From contig NZ_JAKVME010000001.1 in assembly GCF_022483985.1 (NCBI RefSeq), positions 682,001 to 746,000 of the forward strand: a stretch of DNA of 64,000 bases, given 5' to 3'. This DNA comes from Acetobacter sp. GTDB taxonomy: Bacteria > Pseudomonadota > Alphaproteobacteria > Acetobacterales > Acetobacteraceae. The notes beneath the pieces are model-generated. The model searched no databases and had not been told where the DNA came from. It saw only the letters and a program-made list of their open reading frames with translations. Of this stretch, positions 55,495-64,000 are shown piece after piece. Every line of letters begins with the position of its first letter. Position 1 is the first letter of the stretch. The position numbers and the translations under genes were made by a program.

Positions 55495-58400
55495 ATGTCA
55501 CGCTTTTTCATTGACCGGCCGGTCTTCGCGTGGGTCATCGGCCTCATCATCATGCTGGTGGGTGGCGTCGCCATCTTCCGCATGCCGATCGCGCAATATC
55601 CTTCCATCGCACCACCGCAGGTCTCCATCACCGTGACCTATCCGGGCGCTTCGGCGGAAACCGTCAACAATACGGTGGTGCGTCCCATCCTCCAGCAGAT
55701 GTTCGGGCTCGATCATCTCGAATATATCTCGTCGCAGTCCTATGCGTCCGGTCAGATGGAAATCGACCTGACCTTCGAGCAGGGAACTAATCCTGACATC
55801 GCGCAGGTGCAGGTGCAGAACAAGCTTCAGCTTGCCCAGCCGAAACTGCCGACAGAAGTGACGGCGCAGGGTCTTACGGTTGCCAAGGCCGTGAAGAACT
55901 TCATGCTGGTCGTCGGCTTTATCTCTACCGACGGTTCGATGAACGCGGAAGATATCGCCGACTATGTCGCATCCAACGTGTCCGATCCGCTGTCGCGTGT
56001 CACGGGCGTCGGCGATCACACCCTGTTCGGCTCGGAATACGCGATGCGTATCTGGCTCGATCCCAGCAAGCTCTATAGTTACGGGCTGACGGTCGGAGAC
56101 GTGCAGACGGCCATCCAGACCCAGAACATTCAGGTGTCTTCCGGTGAGCTGGGCGGATTGCCTGCCACTCCGGGCACCCGTCTGGATGCGACCATCATTG
56201 GCCCGGCACGGCTGACCTCTCCGGAAGAATTCCGGAAGATACTGCTCAAGGTGACGTCCAGTGGCTCGCAGGTCCGCATCGGTGATGTGGCCAAGGTGGA
56301 GTTCGGCGCACAGAGCTACAACTTCAACTCTCTCTATAACGGCAACCCCTCTACCGGTATGGCGCTCAAGCTCACGCCGGGCGCAAACCAGCTTACAACT
56401 GAAGCTGCCGTGCGTGAGGAAGTGAAGCGTCTGGAGAAATTCTACCCGGCCGGACTGAAGACGGTTTATCCGCTCGACACGGAGCCCTTCATCGTTCTCT
56501 CCATTCAGGAAGTGGTCATCACCCTGATGGAAGCGATCGGCCTCGTTTTCCTCGTGATGCTGATCTTCCTCCAGAACTTCCGTGCGACCCTCATCCCGAC
56601 CATCGCGGTTCCTGTCGTTCTTCTCGGAACATTCGGGTTCCTGTCGGCTCTGGGTTTCTCGATCAACACGCTCACCATGCTTGCCATGGTTCTGGCCGTC
56701 GGCCTGCTGGTCGATGACGCCATTGTCGTCGTCGAAAACGTCGAGCGTGTGATGCACGAGAAGAAGCTCTCGCCGAGAGAGGCCGCCCGCGTGTCCATGG
56801 ATGAAATCTCCGGCGCGCTGGTTGGTATCGTGCTGGTGCTGACGGCCGTGTTCCTGCCGATGGCTGCATTCTCCGGCTCGACAGGTGTGATCTATCGCCA
56901 GTTCTCCATCACCATCTGCGCCGCGATGTGGCTGTCGGTTCTGGTGGCCATGGTCATGACGCCGGCCCTTTGCGCGACGATGCTCAAGCCGGGTGAACAT
57001 GAGAAGACCAAGGGACTGGCCGGGTTGTTCAACCGTTTCTTCAACCAGCTGACCCATGGCTATCTGCGTGGGGTCGGTCTGATTGTCGGTCATCGCTTTC
57101 TGTCACTGATCGCGTTCGCGGGGATCACCGCCTGTGCGGTCTTCCTGTTCATGCGTCTGCCGGGAGGGTTTCTGCCTAACGAGGATCAGGGTCTGATCTT
57201 CGGACAGGTCACGATGCCTCCGGGGTCCACGCAGGAACAGACTGCGAAAGTCACCAAGAAGGTCTCGGATTACGTTCTCAAGACCGAAGCCGCGAATGTT
57301 GAATCCGTTTATGTGATGAATGGCTTCAACTTTGCGGGGCAGGGGCAGAGCGCTGGCGCCTTCTTCATCAAGCTCAAGCCGTGGGACGAGCGTACCAGCG
57401 CCAGTCAGGGTGTGGATGCCATTGCCAACCGCATCATGATGCATTTCTGGGGTGACCCGGAAGCGCAGATATTCGCCGTCAATCCGCCTGCCGTGCTGGA
57501 ACTGGGCAATGCCTCGGGCTTTGATATCGAGCTTGAAGACCGTGGGCATCTGGGTCACGACAAGCTGCTTGCCGCCCGTAACATGGTCCTCGGTCGGGCT
57601 GCCAAGGACAAGCGTCTGATGGCTGTCCGTCCGAACGGCATGGAAGACGCGCCGCAATATCATCTCGATATTGATCGTGAGAAGGCCAACGCGCTCGGCG
57701 TGTCGGTCGCGGACATCAACACGCTGATCAACGGCGCGCTGGGCTCGATCTATGTGAACCAGTTCATGCGGGATGACCGTGTGAAACAGGTCTATATTCA
57801 GGGCATGGCCACTTCCCGCATGGCGCCTGTCGATCTGGATGCCTGGTATCTGCGTAACACGAGCGGCACGATGGTTCCGTTCAACGCCGTGGTGAATGGA
57901 AGCTGGATTGTCGGGCCGCAGAAAGTCGAGAACTATAATGGCCTGAACGCCTTTGAAATTCTCGGTCAGCCTGCTGTCGGTTACAGCTCGGGTGATGCCA
58001 TCGCTGCCATGATGGAGATCCTGAACGATCTTCCGTCCGGCATCGGGTATGAATGGACCGGACTGTCATATGAGCAGATGGCGGCGGGTTCCTCCACAGG
58101 TCCGCTCTATGCTCTGGCGGCTACCGTCATTCTGCTCTGCCTTGCCGCTCTGTATGAAAGCTGGGCGATCCCGGTTTCCGTCATTCTGGTGATTCCGCTG
58201 GGCGTGCTGGGCGCCATTGCCGCGACATTGTGGTGTGGCAGGGATAACGACGTCTATTTTCAGGTGGGTCTGCTCACGACCGTCGGTCTGGCGGTCAAGA
58301 ACGCCATTCTGATTGTCGAGTTCGCCAAGGCGAACTTCGAGGCTGGCCAGACGCTGGAAGAAGCTGTGCTGAACGCCGGACGTGAACGGCTGCGTCCGAT

Positions 58401-58647
58401 CCTGATGACGTCGATCGCCTTCGTGCTGGGCGTGCTTCCGCTGGCCATCGCCTCGGGCGCGGGTTCCGCGGCGCGTCAGGCCATTGGTATCAGCGTTGTC
58501 GGCGGTATGCTGACGGCGACCTTCCTCGCCATCTTCTTCGTGCCACTGTTCTTTGTTCTGGTGCTGCGCCTGTTCAGGGTGCGTCGCCTGTCGGAGCGTC
58601 ATGACGATGACAGACTTCCTCCTACCGCCACGCCGGAGGCGACATGA
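55495..58647 (+). CDS. RND efflux permease (AcrB/HAE1 type)
   Basis: A 1050-residue proton-driven multidrug exporter. The start (MSRFFIDRPVFAWVIGLIIMLVGG) and 12 membrane segments with two large periplasmic loops fit the HAE-1 family. The proton relay Asp pair is in VGLLVDDAIVVVENVERVM and the Lys in GLAVKNAILIVEFAKA; the G-loop region (MPPGSTQEQT) is present. Substrates cannot be predicted. It overlaps the outer-membrane gene by ATGA. Confidence 0.96.
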   Translation: MSRFFIDRPVFAWVIGLIIMLVGGVAIFRMPIAQYPSIAPPQVSITVTYPGASAETVNNTVVRPILQQMFGLDHLEYISSQSYASGQMEIDLTFEQGTNPDIAQVQVQNKLQLAQPKLPTEVTAQGLTVAKAVKNFMLVVGFISTDGSMNAEDIADYVASNVSDPLSRVTGVGDHTLFGSEYAMRIWLDPSKLYSYGLTVGDVQTAIQTQNIQVSSGELGGLPATPGTRLDATIIGPARLTSPEEFRKILLKVTSSGSQVRIGDVAKVEFGAQSYNFNSLYNGNPSTGMALKLTPGANQLTTEAAVREEVKRLEKFYPAGLKTVYPLDTEPFIVLSIQEVVITLMEAIGLVFLVMLIFLQNFRATLIPTIAVPVVLLGTFGFLSALGFSINTLTMLAMVLAVGLLVDDAIVVVENVERVMHEKKLSPREAARVSMDEISGALVGIVLVLTAVFLPMAAFSGSTGVIYRQFSITICAAMWLSVLVAMVMTPALCATMLKPGEHEKTKGLAGLFNRFFNQLTHGYLRGVGLIVGHRFLSLIAFAGITACAVFLFMRLPGGFLPNEDQGLIFGQVTMPPGSTQEQTAKVTKKVSDYVLKTEAANVESVYVMNGFNFAGQGQSAGAFFIKLKPWDERTSASQGVDAIANRIMMHFWGDPEAQIFAVNPPAVLELGNASGFDIELEDRGHLGHDKLLAARNMVLGRAAKDKRLMAVRPNGMEDAPQYHLDIDREKANALGVSVADINTLINGALGSIYVNQFMRDDRVKQVYIQGMATSRMAPVDLDAWYLRNTSGTMVPFNAVVNGSWIVGPQKVENYNGLNAFEILGQPAVGYSSGDAIAAMMEILNDLPSGIGYEWTGLSYEQMAAGSSTGPLYALAATVILLCLAALYESWAIPVSVILVIPLGVLGAIAATLWCGRDNDVYFQVGLLTTVGLAVKNAILIVEFAKANFEAGQTLEEAVLNAGRERLRPILMTSIAFVLGVLPLAIASGAGSAARQAIGISVVGGMLTATFLAIFFVPLFFVLVLRLFRVRRLSERHDDDRLPPTATPEAT

Positions 58648-60149
58648 TGAGCGTTCTTTCTCGCGTCCGTAGCGGGGTGGTTTCCCGTTCGGGCAGCATA
58701 GGGCTGGCGGCCATGTTGCTGGCCGGCTGTACCATGGAGCCGACCTACCACCGCCCTAAAGCGCCGGTGGCGGGTGCCTATCCAGCCGAACCGATGGCGA
58801 AGCCGAAGAAGGCGGGGGACGTTCTGCAGACACCGGCTTCCGATATCGGCTGGGAAGATTTCTTTGTCGATCCGCGCCTCAAGGCGCTGATCGCCATCGC
58901 CATGAATGAAAACCGCGATCTGCGCGTTGCTGCCGCCAACATTGCCCAGTCAGCGGCCCAGTATGACGTGCAGCACGCCTCTCTTTTCCCTCCCATCGGG
59001 GCGACGGGGCAGGCGATGTATATGGCGCCTTCCCAGACCGCGGGTCTGAGTTTTGCTCCGGGCGTCGGCCAGAGCATTTCCTCCTTCCGCTATTACAGCG
59101 CCGGTATCGGTTTCTCTTCTTACGAGATCGATGTTTTTGGCCGTATCCGCAGCCTGTCGAAATCGTCGGCTGAAGCGGCTTTGAGACAGGTCGCGTCCGA
59201 GCGTTCCGTTCGGATCAGCATCGTCTCTCAGGTCGCCAACGCCTATCTCGCATGGCTTGGCGATAAGGAAATTCTCGATATCGCCGATAAAGCGGTTGCC
59301 AATCTGGGCGAGAATCTCAAACTCATCCGTCTGCGTTATGATCATGGCGAGGAAAACCTGCTGACGGTGAGGCAGGCGGAGACGCAGGTCGATCAGGCGC
59401 GTCAGCTTCAGGCCCAGCAGACCCGGCTTGTGGCGCAGGATGAAAACAACCTCACCCTGCTGATCGGCGCGCCGATCCCGGCCAATCTGCCTCCGGCCCG
59501 TCCTTTGGGCGAGCAGATGCTGATGGCGGATATTCCTGCCGGATTGCCGTCGGAGCTTCTGTTCCGGCGACCGGACATCATTGCCGCCGAGCATGATTTG
59601 CTGTCCGCAAACGCGACTATCGGTGCCGCACGCGCCGCGTTCTTCCCGAAGTTCACGCTGACGGCGACGGATGGTGTCAGCAGTCTGCTGTTCCACCGCC
59701 TGTTCACCGCGCCAGCGACGACATGGGGCCTGCAACCCAATGTCAGTATCCCGATCTTCACCTGGGGGCAGAACAAGGGAAATCTTGAATCCGCCAAGGC
59801 GGGCCGGGACATCAAGCTGGCGACTTACGAGAAAACCATCCAGACGGCCTTCCGCGAGGTGTCGGACACGCTTGTTGCGCGTTCCACCTATCTGGATGAA
59901 AGCCGCCGGATGGATGACTATGTCCGTGAGATGAAGGACGCTTACCGTCTGTCGAAGATGCGGTATTCCGTGGGTACGGATTCCTATCTCAACCAGTTGG
60001 TCATGCAGCGCAACCTGCTTCAGGCGGAACAGTCTCGGGTGTCGGTGCAGGTCGCACGATACGAGAATGTTGTGACATTCTACCGGGCGCTCGGCGGAGG
60101 ATGGAGCAAGGAGACGCTGCGTTCACCGAGAGTTCCGTCAAAGCTCTGA
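58644..60149 (+). CDS. RND outer-membrane factor lipoprotein (NodT/OprM family)
   Basis: A 501-residue TolC-like channel subunit. The lipobox MLLAGC (near residue 28) marks it as a lipoprotein. Two repeats of the outer-membrane efflux domain are seen (DLRVAAANIAQSAAQYDVQHASLFP; LLFRRPDIIAAEHDLLSANATIGAARAAFFPKFTL). It completes the tripartite pump with the two preceding genes. The tail is followed by a hairpin. Confidence 0.94.
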   Translation: MMSVLSRVRSGVVSRSGSIGLAAMLLAGCTMEPTYHRPKAPVAGAYPAEPMAKPKKAGDVLQTPASDIGWEDFFVDPRLKALIAIAMNENRDLRVAAANIAQSAAQYDVQHASLFPPIGATGQAMYMAPSQTAGLSFAPGVGQSISSFRYYSAGIGFSSYEIDVFGRIRSLSKSSAEAALRQVASERSVRISIVSQVANAYLAWLGDKEILDIADKAVANLGENLKLIRLRYDHGEENLLTVRQAETQVDQARQLQAQQTRLVAQDENNLTLLIGAPIPANLPPARPLGEQMLMADIPAGLPSELLFRRPDIIAAEHDLLSANATIGAARAAFFPKFTLTATDGVSSLLFHRLFTAPATTWGLQPNVSIPIFTWGQNKGNLESAKAGRDIKLATYEKTIQTAFREVSDTLVARSTYLDESRRMDDYVREMKDAYRLSKMRYSVGTDSYLNQLVMQRNLLQAEQSRVSVQVARYENVVTFYRALGGGWSKETLRSPRVPSKL

Positions 60150-60157
60150 TAATCTGT

Positions 60158-60192
60158 CCATCGGGGATGGCGGTGATTGCCATCCCCGATGG
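60158..60192 (+). terminator. Hairpin after the RND operon
   Basis: CCATCGGGGATGGC and GCCATCCCCGATGG form a perfect 14-bp stem around a 7-base loop, 9 bases after the last stop. It lacks a T run but is the natural end of the operon and separates it from tRNA-Gly. Confidence 0.6.
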
Positions 60193-60216
60193 AGCGGATT
60201 ATAGACCAAGCGGAAT

Positions 60217-60290
60217 GCGGGTGTAGTTCAATGGTAGAACGGCAGCTTCCCAAGCTGCATACGAGGGTTCGATTCCCTTCACCCGCTCCA
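60217..60290 (+). tRNA. tRNA-Gly (anticodon CCC)
   Basis: 74 bases folding as a cloverleaf: acceptor GCGGGTG/CACCCGC-type, D-arm TAGTTCAATGGTAGAAC, anticodon stem GCAGC/GCTGC with loop TTCCCAA (anticodon CCC), T-loop GGTTCGATTCC and an encoded CCA end after discriminator T. Confidence 0.97.
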
Positions 60291-60435
60291 GAACTCTCTT
60301 TCTGAAGAGGGTTTCACAAACCTCCCGACATTGTGAACGCCTGTCCCCCCCCTGAGACATGGGCCTATGCCGCTTGCATGTGTTGCGCGGAAGATTGCAT
60401 TGAAGCAACATACGGGAAAGCAACAGGAGCTTTCG

Positions 60436-60849
60436 ATGACCCGTTTTTACCTTCGCGCCCTTGCCGCGACGTCCTTTGTCGCGGGCGCCGCGTCCTTTGC
60501 GCTGTCAGCCCACGCCGCTGAACTGCCTGCTGTTTATGGCAAGGCGCCTACGGCGGTTGCGTCTGTGGCAGATGTCGCTTCCGTCTCTCCTGCCAATGTC
60601 GCAGGCCTGCTGAATTACTGTGTGGAAACCAATCAGGTCTCCCATGATGACGGTGACTCGCTTCAGGCTGCCATCAATGCCAAGACGAACGCCGTTCCCA
60701 TGGACCAGAATGGCAACATGGACTACGCGATCGGTTCGTCAGGCGAATTCCTGATCAACGGCAACCGTTCCACGATCACCTCTCTGGAGACGCCTGCTCA
60801 GGGCAATGTCTGCTCGGCAGTACTGGCCCGCGCCAAGTCACTGATCTGA
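60436..60849 (+). CDS. DUF2501-like small exported protein
   Basis: A 137-residue protein with a signal peptide (AATSFVAGAASFALSAHAAE). The mature part has NVAGLLNYCVETNQV and ends CSAVLARAKSLI; these blocks resemble DUF2501 (E. coli YjjA), of unknown function. Two Cys may pair. The ATG at 60436 follows CAGGAG by 6-7 bases, so in-frame codons upstream (from 60367) are not used. A strong terminator follows, making it a single-gene unit. Confidence 0.6.
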   Translation: MTRFYLRALAATSFVAGAASFALSAHAAELPAVYGKAPTAVASVADVASVSPANVAGLLNYCVETNQVSHDDGDSLQAAINAKTNAVPMDQNGNMDYAIGSSGEFLINGNRSTITSLETPAQGNVCSAVLARAKSLI

Positions 60850-60874
60850 TCTTCGGACAGTTCGGGCAGAACAG

Positions 60875-60909
60875 ATCCTCTCCAGCACAGGTTGGAGAGG
60901 ATTTTTTTT
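60875..60909 (+). terminator. Intrinsic terminator after the DUF2501-like gene
   Basis: ATCCTCTCCA and TGGAGAGGAT form a perfect 10-bp stem around an 8-base loop, followed by seven more T. Confidence 0.92.
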
Positions 60910-61017
60910 ATGGCGCTCATGCGTTTTGCAGATAGGCGCTCAGGCAGGGTTCTGTCCCTGTATCCGGAAAGAGCCGCGCCCGGTCCCTTCGGGGCGGGGA
61001 TCAGGCAGGCGGCTGTT

Positions 61018-61266
61018 TCAACCTGAAAAACTGTTTCCTGATCCACTGCTTTCATCGGGTTCCAGAAAGGTGAAGCGGGGCCGTCCATCGACAAGTTCCG
61101 TCCACATGGAGAGCGGGCGCGCCCAGAGCGAGCCGTGAGCCTCACTTCGGTAGATGACCAGCCACTCTTCCGTTTCACTGTGACGTGCCGTGTGAAGGAC
61201 TGTATAAAGTCCGCCCTTGTAATGTCGGTAAAGGCCCGGCTGAATGGGGAAGGGAATGTCCTGCAA
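61018..61266 (-). CDS. DUF1653 family protein
   Basis: An 82-residue cytoplasmic protein. IQPGLYRHYKGGLYTVLHTARHSETEEWLVIYRSEAHGSLWARPLSMWTE is the DUF1653 signature: a small SH3-like beta domain with the KGG-Y-V motif and the conserved trailing WxRPL. Function is unknown. It is divergent from the next exported-protein gene and converges on the terminator at 60875. Confidence 0.85.
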   Translation of the reverse strand: MQDIPFPIQPGLYRHYKGGLYTVLHTARHSETEEWLVIYRSEAHGSLWARPLSMWTELVDGRPRFTFLEPDESSGSGNSFSG

Positions 61267-61346
61267 GATCGTCTCGCTCCTTCAGGGAATTACGGTATGG
61301 TGGCAGGAATAATCGGTTGATGTGTCTTCGTCATGGCCGCTGGGGC

Positions 61347-62042
61347 ATGATCGTCAGAGGGAGTTTTTCAGTCTTGCATGTATTTTCCCTGTCGCCATCG
61401 GTAAAGCGCTTCACCGGGACGGCTGCATCTGTCCAGCAGCGTCTTCGTGGCCAACGGTCAGCCGCTATGCTGGGGGCCTGTCTGTCTCTGGCGCTTTCAT
61501 CGGCTCATGCGCAGGCCACCAGCACACAGACCCATCATGCCTCGTCGCATACGCGGCACCGGGCGGCCCCGAAAACGACGAGTTCTTCTTCCAAAGGCAA
61601 CCCGGTCATCCTGTCCCAGCAGCCGGGAACGGAACTCGACAAGCAGGCGCGTAAACTGGCAGCCGAGGATATCGCGACATCGCGTCGCCACAAGGAAGAG
61701 CCGCTTGTGCTGATCGGTTCGGCGCCGCTCTCGACCAAAAAGGGTGATGTTGCGCTGTTTATCGAGCTTCAGTCTGCCGCTTTATGCGGGTCGGCGGGAT
61801 GTTCGACCGATGTCTATCTGCACAAAGACCAGGATTGGGTGAAGATTCTGGACTCCGTAAGCGGACAGATTTCCGTGCTGCCGACCAGTCATCTTGGCAT
61901 GTATGATCTGCTCGTGGATGGTTCGGATCGCTGGGTGTGGGACGGCAACACCTACCAGGACACGATCAACGCCGCGCCGATCGGAAATCTGCGCGGCGAA
62001 ATCGAGCGGTTTCAGAAGAAGCATAAAAATACGACGGACTGA
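61347..62042 (+). CDS. Hypothetical exported protein
   Basis: A protein of up to 231 residues. A signal peptide appears at MLGACLSLALSSAHAQA; the true start could be the ATG at 61467 just before it, or 61347 or 61320 upstream. After a His/Ser/Thr-rich linker comes a compact domain: DVALFIELQSAALCGSAGCSTDVYL with a close Cys pair, then WVKILDSVSGQISVLPTSHLGMYDLLVDGSDRWVWDGNTY. This block looks like a conserved domain, but I cannot name it. Confidence 0.55.
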   Translation: MIVRGSFSVLHVFSLSPSVKRFTGTAASVQQRLRGQRSAAMLGACLSLALSSAHAQATSTQTHHASSHTRHRAAPKTTSSSSKGNPVILSQQPGTELDKQARKLAAEDIATSRRHKEEPLVLIGSAPLSTKKGDVALFIELQSAALCGSAGCSTDVYLHKDQDWVKILDSVSGQISVLPTSHLGMYDLLVDGSDRWVWDGNTYQDTINAAPIGNLRGEIERFQKKHKNTTD

Positions 62043-62125
62043 GGCTGACGGTGTCCGGCGCTGATAGGCTTTTCCGGCCTGTCAGTGTTTCCTTGTCCTG
62101 AATTTCCCTCCGGAAAAGGAATGTT

Positions 62126-63550
62126 TCAGGGGGCCGTCGTCTGAAGGTCGATGCAGAAAGTCTTATGGTTTCTGTCGAACTCGATATTGCCGTAATTCAG
62201 GAGCGCCGTCGTCAGCTCGGAACGGCGTTTCGATCTGGTCTGTCTGTAGCCAACCGGCGCCATGATCTGCTGTGAACCAAACGCAATAGAGGTGTTCTCG
62301 ACGGCGACAAACTGCTGTCCCGGACCGGCGATCGTCTCGGAGTCCTCACTGTAGGCGTGCTTCCGGAGCGATGGCGTCAGGGACGGCGTATTGATGGTCA
62401 TGATTTCGGTCGCATTGTTGCCAGTGTTCATGATGGCGAAATCCTGACTGCCATTCAGCGTAACAATTCCCAGAAGCCACGCCTGCTGCCCGCTTCTCAG
62501 GGCGGCAATCACCATGGGACCATGGCAATTGAGGGACCTTGCGAACCCGAACGTCATGCCGGTTTTGCTGAACGTCACGTTGGGAAGCTTCAGCAGTTGC
62601 TGAAGACCGATGATGACAGGCGTGTTGGACCGGCTGATGGACGCGATCTGGTTGTGGAAGACTGTGTCTCCAATGTGCAGTGACGGAACCATCACATAGT
62701 CCGTCGTTGCGAATGGAGACCGGTTTTCACTGTCGCGGAGCTGTTCGGTTTTCGCGATGGTGCGCAGATTGTGCCTTCTGGCAAAGCTGACGGAAACGGC
62801 CATTTCGATAGCTGCCGTATCGAACACGGCGTCCGTCTTCTCTCCATCAGCCGTGACGCGCCCTTTTGTGTCAATCTGCTGACGGCCGTTAAGCATCCTC
62901 GTGCTTTGCCAGAAGGGGATGGTCTCCTCGGCAGACAGTTCCACGCTCTGCTCCGGTATGGAATCCGGTGCGACCGCGAGTTCAAGCTGGGACATGTTCC
63001 GGAATGCAAGGTCCGGCATATGGTAAGAAGCCCGGACCGGTTCGAAATACTGCCTGTGCATGTCATCCAGCGCGACAGCCCATGCGTGGATATCGCCGTC
63101 GAGATAGAGATTGCCCGTGCGCATGATCGCGACGATCAGACCAAGCGGCGTGATCAGGCCCTGCGCGCCCTTTATCATGCCGAGAGCGGCTGTCAGCTTG
63201 TCCAGCTCTTCGTTTGAACCCTTGAAATCTCCCGAGATGCGCATGAGAGCAGCCCGGGCAAGCCGCGCTTCAAACACTTTCGTGAGCGGAGTATCGGTTG
63301 TGCTCTGCTTCAACTGCTGAAGAATTTTCCCCAGACTGAGAACATCTGCCTCTTCCATTATCTCAAGGACTCTGAGGCGATCGACATCGGAGAGATAGAA
63401 AGAGCCATCGGGGTCCTGATGGATCAGGTCTTTGTCAAAACCGAAAACTCTTCCGGATTGTGCCCGCGCCTGAGGAATTGCCGATGTCGCAGCCAGCAGG
63501 AAAGCAGCCAGAGTGAAGTGAATGCCACGACGAAGAAAAGACGAGCGCAT
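62126..63550 (-). CDS. Exported protein with degenerate retropepsin-like domain
   Basis: A 474-residue protein with a signal peptide (FTLAAFLLAATSAIPQARAQ). Residues 35-180 are helical and repeat-like. From about 235 to 310 the pattern is that of retropepsin-like aspartic proteases: VFDTAAIEMAVSVSFARRHNLRTI, a flap-like YVMVPSLHIGDTVFHNQ and VIIGLQQLLKLPNVTFSKTGM. The catalytic DTG/DSG is replaced by DTA (D244). It may be an inactive binding domain. The C-terminal 150 residues are beta-rich. The ATG at 63550 gives the signal peptide; sequence upstream is non-coding. Confidence 0.6.
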   Translation of the reverse strand: MRSSFLRRGIHFTLAAFLLAATSAIPQARAQSGRVFGFDKDLIHQDPDGSFYLSDVDRLRVLEIMEEADVLSLGKILQQLKQSTTDTPLTKVFEARLARAALMRISGDFKGSNEELDKLTAALGMIKGAQGLITPLGLIVAIMRTGNLYLDGDIHAWAVALDDMHRQYFEPVRASYHMPDLAFRNMSQLELAVAPDSIPEQSVELSAEETIPFWQSTRMLNGRQQIDTKGRVTADGEKTDAVFDTAAIEMAVSVSFARRHNLRTIAKTEQLRDSENRSPFATTDYVMVPSLHIGDTVFHNQIASISRSNTPVIIGLQQLLKLPNVTFSKTGMTFGFARSLNCHGPMVIAALRSGQQAWLLGIVTLNGSQDFAIMNTGNNATEIMTINTPSLTPSLRKHAYSEDSETIAGPGQQFVAVENTSIAFGSQQIMAPVGYRQTRSKRRSELTTALLNYGNIEFDRNHKTFCIDLQTTAP

Positions 63551-63632
63551 GAGACGTTCCGTGCCAGACAGTAATTGTAACAGCCTGTTACGCATCAGCG
63601 GGAAGGTCAAGTCTTGCCGGGAGCGTTGATCG

Positions 63633-64000
63633 TCAGTCCGGGCGATGCAGCCGCATCGCCCGCCGCATGGCGTCCAGTCGCCTTGTGGATGAGCGGATCG
63701 AGACACCCGCACGTGGTTCCAGTTCGAATGCGTGGAAAGCACCGGGAAAGACTTCCAGTTCGACAGAAACACCCGCCTGCATGAGGCGTGTCGCATAGTC
63801 GAGGTCTTCACGCAGGAAGAGGTCGATCGAACCGACGCCGATATAGGCGGGAGGCAGACTCTCAAGCGATGCAGCACGGGCAGGCGCGGCGAACGGAGAA
63901 ATGCCTTCGCCGCCGGGCCTGATCCCGAGATAGCATTCCCAGCCGACCACATTCATCTCAGGTGTCCAGAGAAAAGCGCCACCCCCGGGAATAGTGGGTT
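63633..64000 (-). CDS. Alpha/beta hydrolase (HSL-type esterase), partial
   Basis: The C-terminal 122 residues of an esterase of the hormone-sensitive-lipase family; the gene continues beyond the right edge. It reads PTIPGGGAFLWTPEMNVVGWECYLG, then LPPAYIGVGSIDLFLREDLDYATRL with the catalytic Asp, and VEVFPGAFHAF-like text (LEVFPGAFHAF) with the catalytic His. The nucleophile GxSxG would lie outside the window. The substrate is unknown. Confidence 0.85.
   Translation of the reverse strand, partial: PTIPGGGAFLWTPEMNVVGWECYLGIRPGGEGISPFAAPARAASLESLPPAYIGVGSIDLFLREDLDYATRLMQAGVSVELEVFPGAFHAFELEPRAGVSIRSSTRRLDAMRRAMRLHRPD

Noticed and set aside
55498-57093. 531-codon frame antisense to the RND permease
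   Set aside because: His/Arg/Asp-rich shadow of a complete AcrB-type gene.

Overview
The window reads as ordinary chromosome of an alphaproteobacterium, most likely an acetic acid bacterium (Acetobacteraceae). The evidence is GC-rich coding sequence with many GTG and TTG starts, families largely confined to Alphaproteobacteria (FYDLN/TIGR02300 zinc-ribbon protein, DUF1491, a metal-ligand-poor PyrC beside PyrB), a SAM-II riboswitch in front of metZ, a thiO-S-G-E cluster and a plsY-dprA-topA-rnr run. I cannot name a species. No phage, insertion sequence, CRISPR array or plasmid function is visible.

Layout. 0-12 kb: an exported protein, prmC, a penicillin-binding DD-carboxypeptidase, clpS, the FYDLN protein, a lytic transglycosylase with SPOR domain, truB-rpsO-pnp, a flavin oxidoreductase with a Cys-rich tail, and lolA. 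12-18.6 kb: tRNA-Val inside an extended hairpin, an N-formylglutamate amidohydrolase, the thiamine-thiazole operon thiO-thiS-thiG-thiE, a DXD glycosyltransferase and an RluA-type pseudouridine synthase. 18.6-25 kb: ftsK, followed on its strand by two tandem hairpins, selO, and a DUF3311/sodium-solute symporter pair. 25-40.5 kb: a LysR regulator, an FUSC transporter, then a tightly packed run gltX-pyrB-pyrC-like-plsY-dprA-topA-rnr-S41 protease-DUF1491 with most start and stop codons overlapping. 40.5-49 kb: an OmpA-like porin, cysK divergent from a cysteine-free Rrf2 regulator, two divergent exported proteins sharing a basic tail motif, parE, and a TPR glycosyltransferase-like gene. 49-54 kb: SAM-II riboswitch-metZ-apaG-folE, and AsmA. 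54-60 kb: a TetR regulator divergent from a complete RND efflux operon, with a strong palindrome between them. 60-64 kb: tRNA-Gly, small exported proteins, DUF1653, a degenerate retropepsin-like protein, and the end of an esterase gene running off the right edge.

Functional groups: envelope and peptidoglycan upkeep (DD-carboxypeptidase, transglycosylase, LolA, OmpA, AsmA, S41 protease), RNA metabolism (TruB, PNPase, RNase R, RluA-like), chromosome segregation and topology (FtsK, TopA, ParE), sulfur amino acids (CysK, MetZ, Rrf2, SAM-II) and drug or acid export (RND pump, FUSC). No clear new multi-gene system was found. The best leads are the divergent exported pair with RRTVxKA tails, the palindromic operator of the RND locus, the tandem hairpins after ftsK, the retropepsin-like protein with DTA instead of DTG, the shortened RNase R, and the Cys-rich tail on the flavin oxidoreductase.
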